Part shown: one piece after another, positions 63,803 through 64,000 of the stretch
Layout: each line of letters starts with the position of its first letter
Numbering within the stretch: the stretch's first letter is position 1
Assembly: GCF_027531815.1 (NCBI RefSeq)
Contig: NZ_JAPZSK010000005.1
Coordinates: 1 to 64,000 of the forward strand
Length of the DNA: 64,000 bases
Reading direction: 5' to 3'
From: Gemmatimonas sp.
GTDB taxonomy: Bacteria > Gemmatimonadota > Gemmatimonadetes > Gemmatimonadales > Gemmatimonadaceae
Position numbers and translations under genes: made by a program
Notes under the pieces: generated by a model
Told to the model about the DNA's origin: nothing
The model's input: only the letters and a program-made list of their open reading frames with translations
The model's database searches: none

Positions 63803-64000
63803 ATGCACCGCTTCCGTCTTCGCCAGCGCGCCTCCGCCGCTGCGGTGTTTCTCTCCGCGCTGATCCTCGGCGCCTGCGCCGACACCGCGTCCCGTGCGCG
63901 CGCCGACTCCCTGGCCGCCGAGCTGGCGTCAGCTGCCGCGGAGCGTGACTCCCTGCAGGGGCTCGTGGCCGGCTCCGTGGCCGAAAAGGACCGGGCGCTC
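63803..64000 (+). CDS. Lipoprotein with coiled-coil start, cut by window edge
   Basis: Only the first 66 codons are in the window. The start MHRFRLRQRAS is basic, followed by a hydrophobic segment and the lipobox LILGAC (Cys near residue 25), so it should be a lipoprotein. After the cysteine the sequence is a heptad-patterned helix (ADSLAAELASAAAERDSLQGLVAG), likely a coiled coil. The family cannot be told from this part. The ATG at 63803 is well placed, about 147 bases after the DUF218 gene. Confidence 0.7.
   Translation, partial: MHRFRLRQRASAAAVFLSALILGACADTASRARADSLAAELASAAAERDSLQGLVAGSVAEKDRAL

Overview
The window looks like a chromosomal segment of a Gemmatimonadota bacterium close to Gemmatimonas. 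This is an inference from very high GC, frequent GTG/TTG starts, the gene content (group 2a uptake hydrogenase, many alanine-rich secreted proteins of unknown family, TPR proteins) and repeat-filled intergenic gaps. There is no rRNA gene to confirm it. I saw no tRNA, rRNA, CRISPR array, insertion sequence or prophage gene.

Layout. 0-11.7 kb: housekeeping and hypothetical genes (thioredoxin-fold protein, alpha/beta hydrolase fold, CDP-alcohol phosphatidyltransferase, a membrane protein with a glycosidase-like domain, a fused M16 peptidase translationally coupled to a TPR protein, psuG). 11.7-20.5 kb: a tripartite RND heavy-metal efflux system (czcA/czcB/czcC-like), an orphan FliS-like protein and an OmpR-type two-component system. 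20.5-21.6 kb: an SRPBCC-marR pair behind a perfect inverted operator. 21.7-30.7 kb: aconitase, two secreted 1-Cys peroxiredoxins, a lipid kinase, a glycine-zipper lipoprotein, glycerate 2-kinase and a TetR regulator.

30.8-48.1 kb is the functional centre: a complete group 2a [NiFe] uptake hydrogenase locus. A divergent arm carries hypF and a nickel permease. The main arm carries a DUF1641 protein, hypA, hypB, a NarL-type two-component pair, hupS, hupL, the maturation protease, four accessory proteins (two tiny ones, a TPR protein and a 125-aa protein), a NifU-Rieske fusion, an NHL beta-propeller and hypC-hypD-hypE. Most junctions overlap by 1-14 bases. All maturation factors hypA-F are present, so the cell should oxidise H2 (in this family down to atmospheric levels) and pass electrons to the quinone pool.

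48.2-50.8 kb: agmatine-to-putrescine genes (aguB, aguA) and a DUF2628 protein. 51-54.5 kb: an ECF sigma operon encoding two proteins with glycogen-binding-like (AMPK/CBM48) domains, one inner-membrane and one predicted outer-membrane barrel; this is the best candidate for an undescribed system. 54.7-64 kb: secreted hypotheticals, TerC, queC-queE, an NlpC/P60 hydrolase, an S9 peptidase, a DUF218 protein and the start of a lipoprotein.

The strongest non-coding signal is a set of intergenic repeats in at least nine gaps. Their sequences differ (GGGAGCA, CACGTGA, GAACGGC, AACTnnG, CAGACGG, GGTCGTG), but nearly all have a 7-bp period. Many form inverted arms around GC-rich hairpins, mostly between convergent genes. 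Four C/G-rich copies share the same border next to a terminal hairpin.
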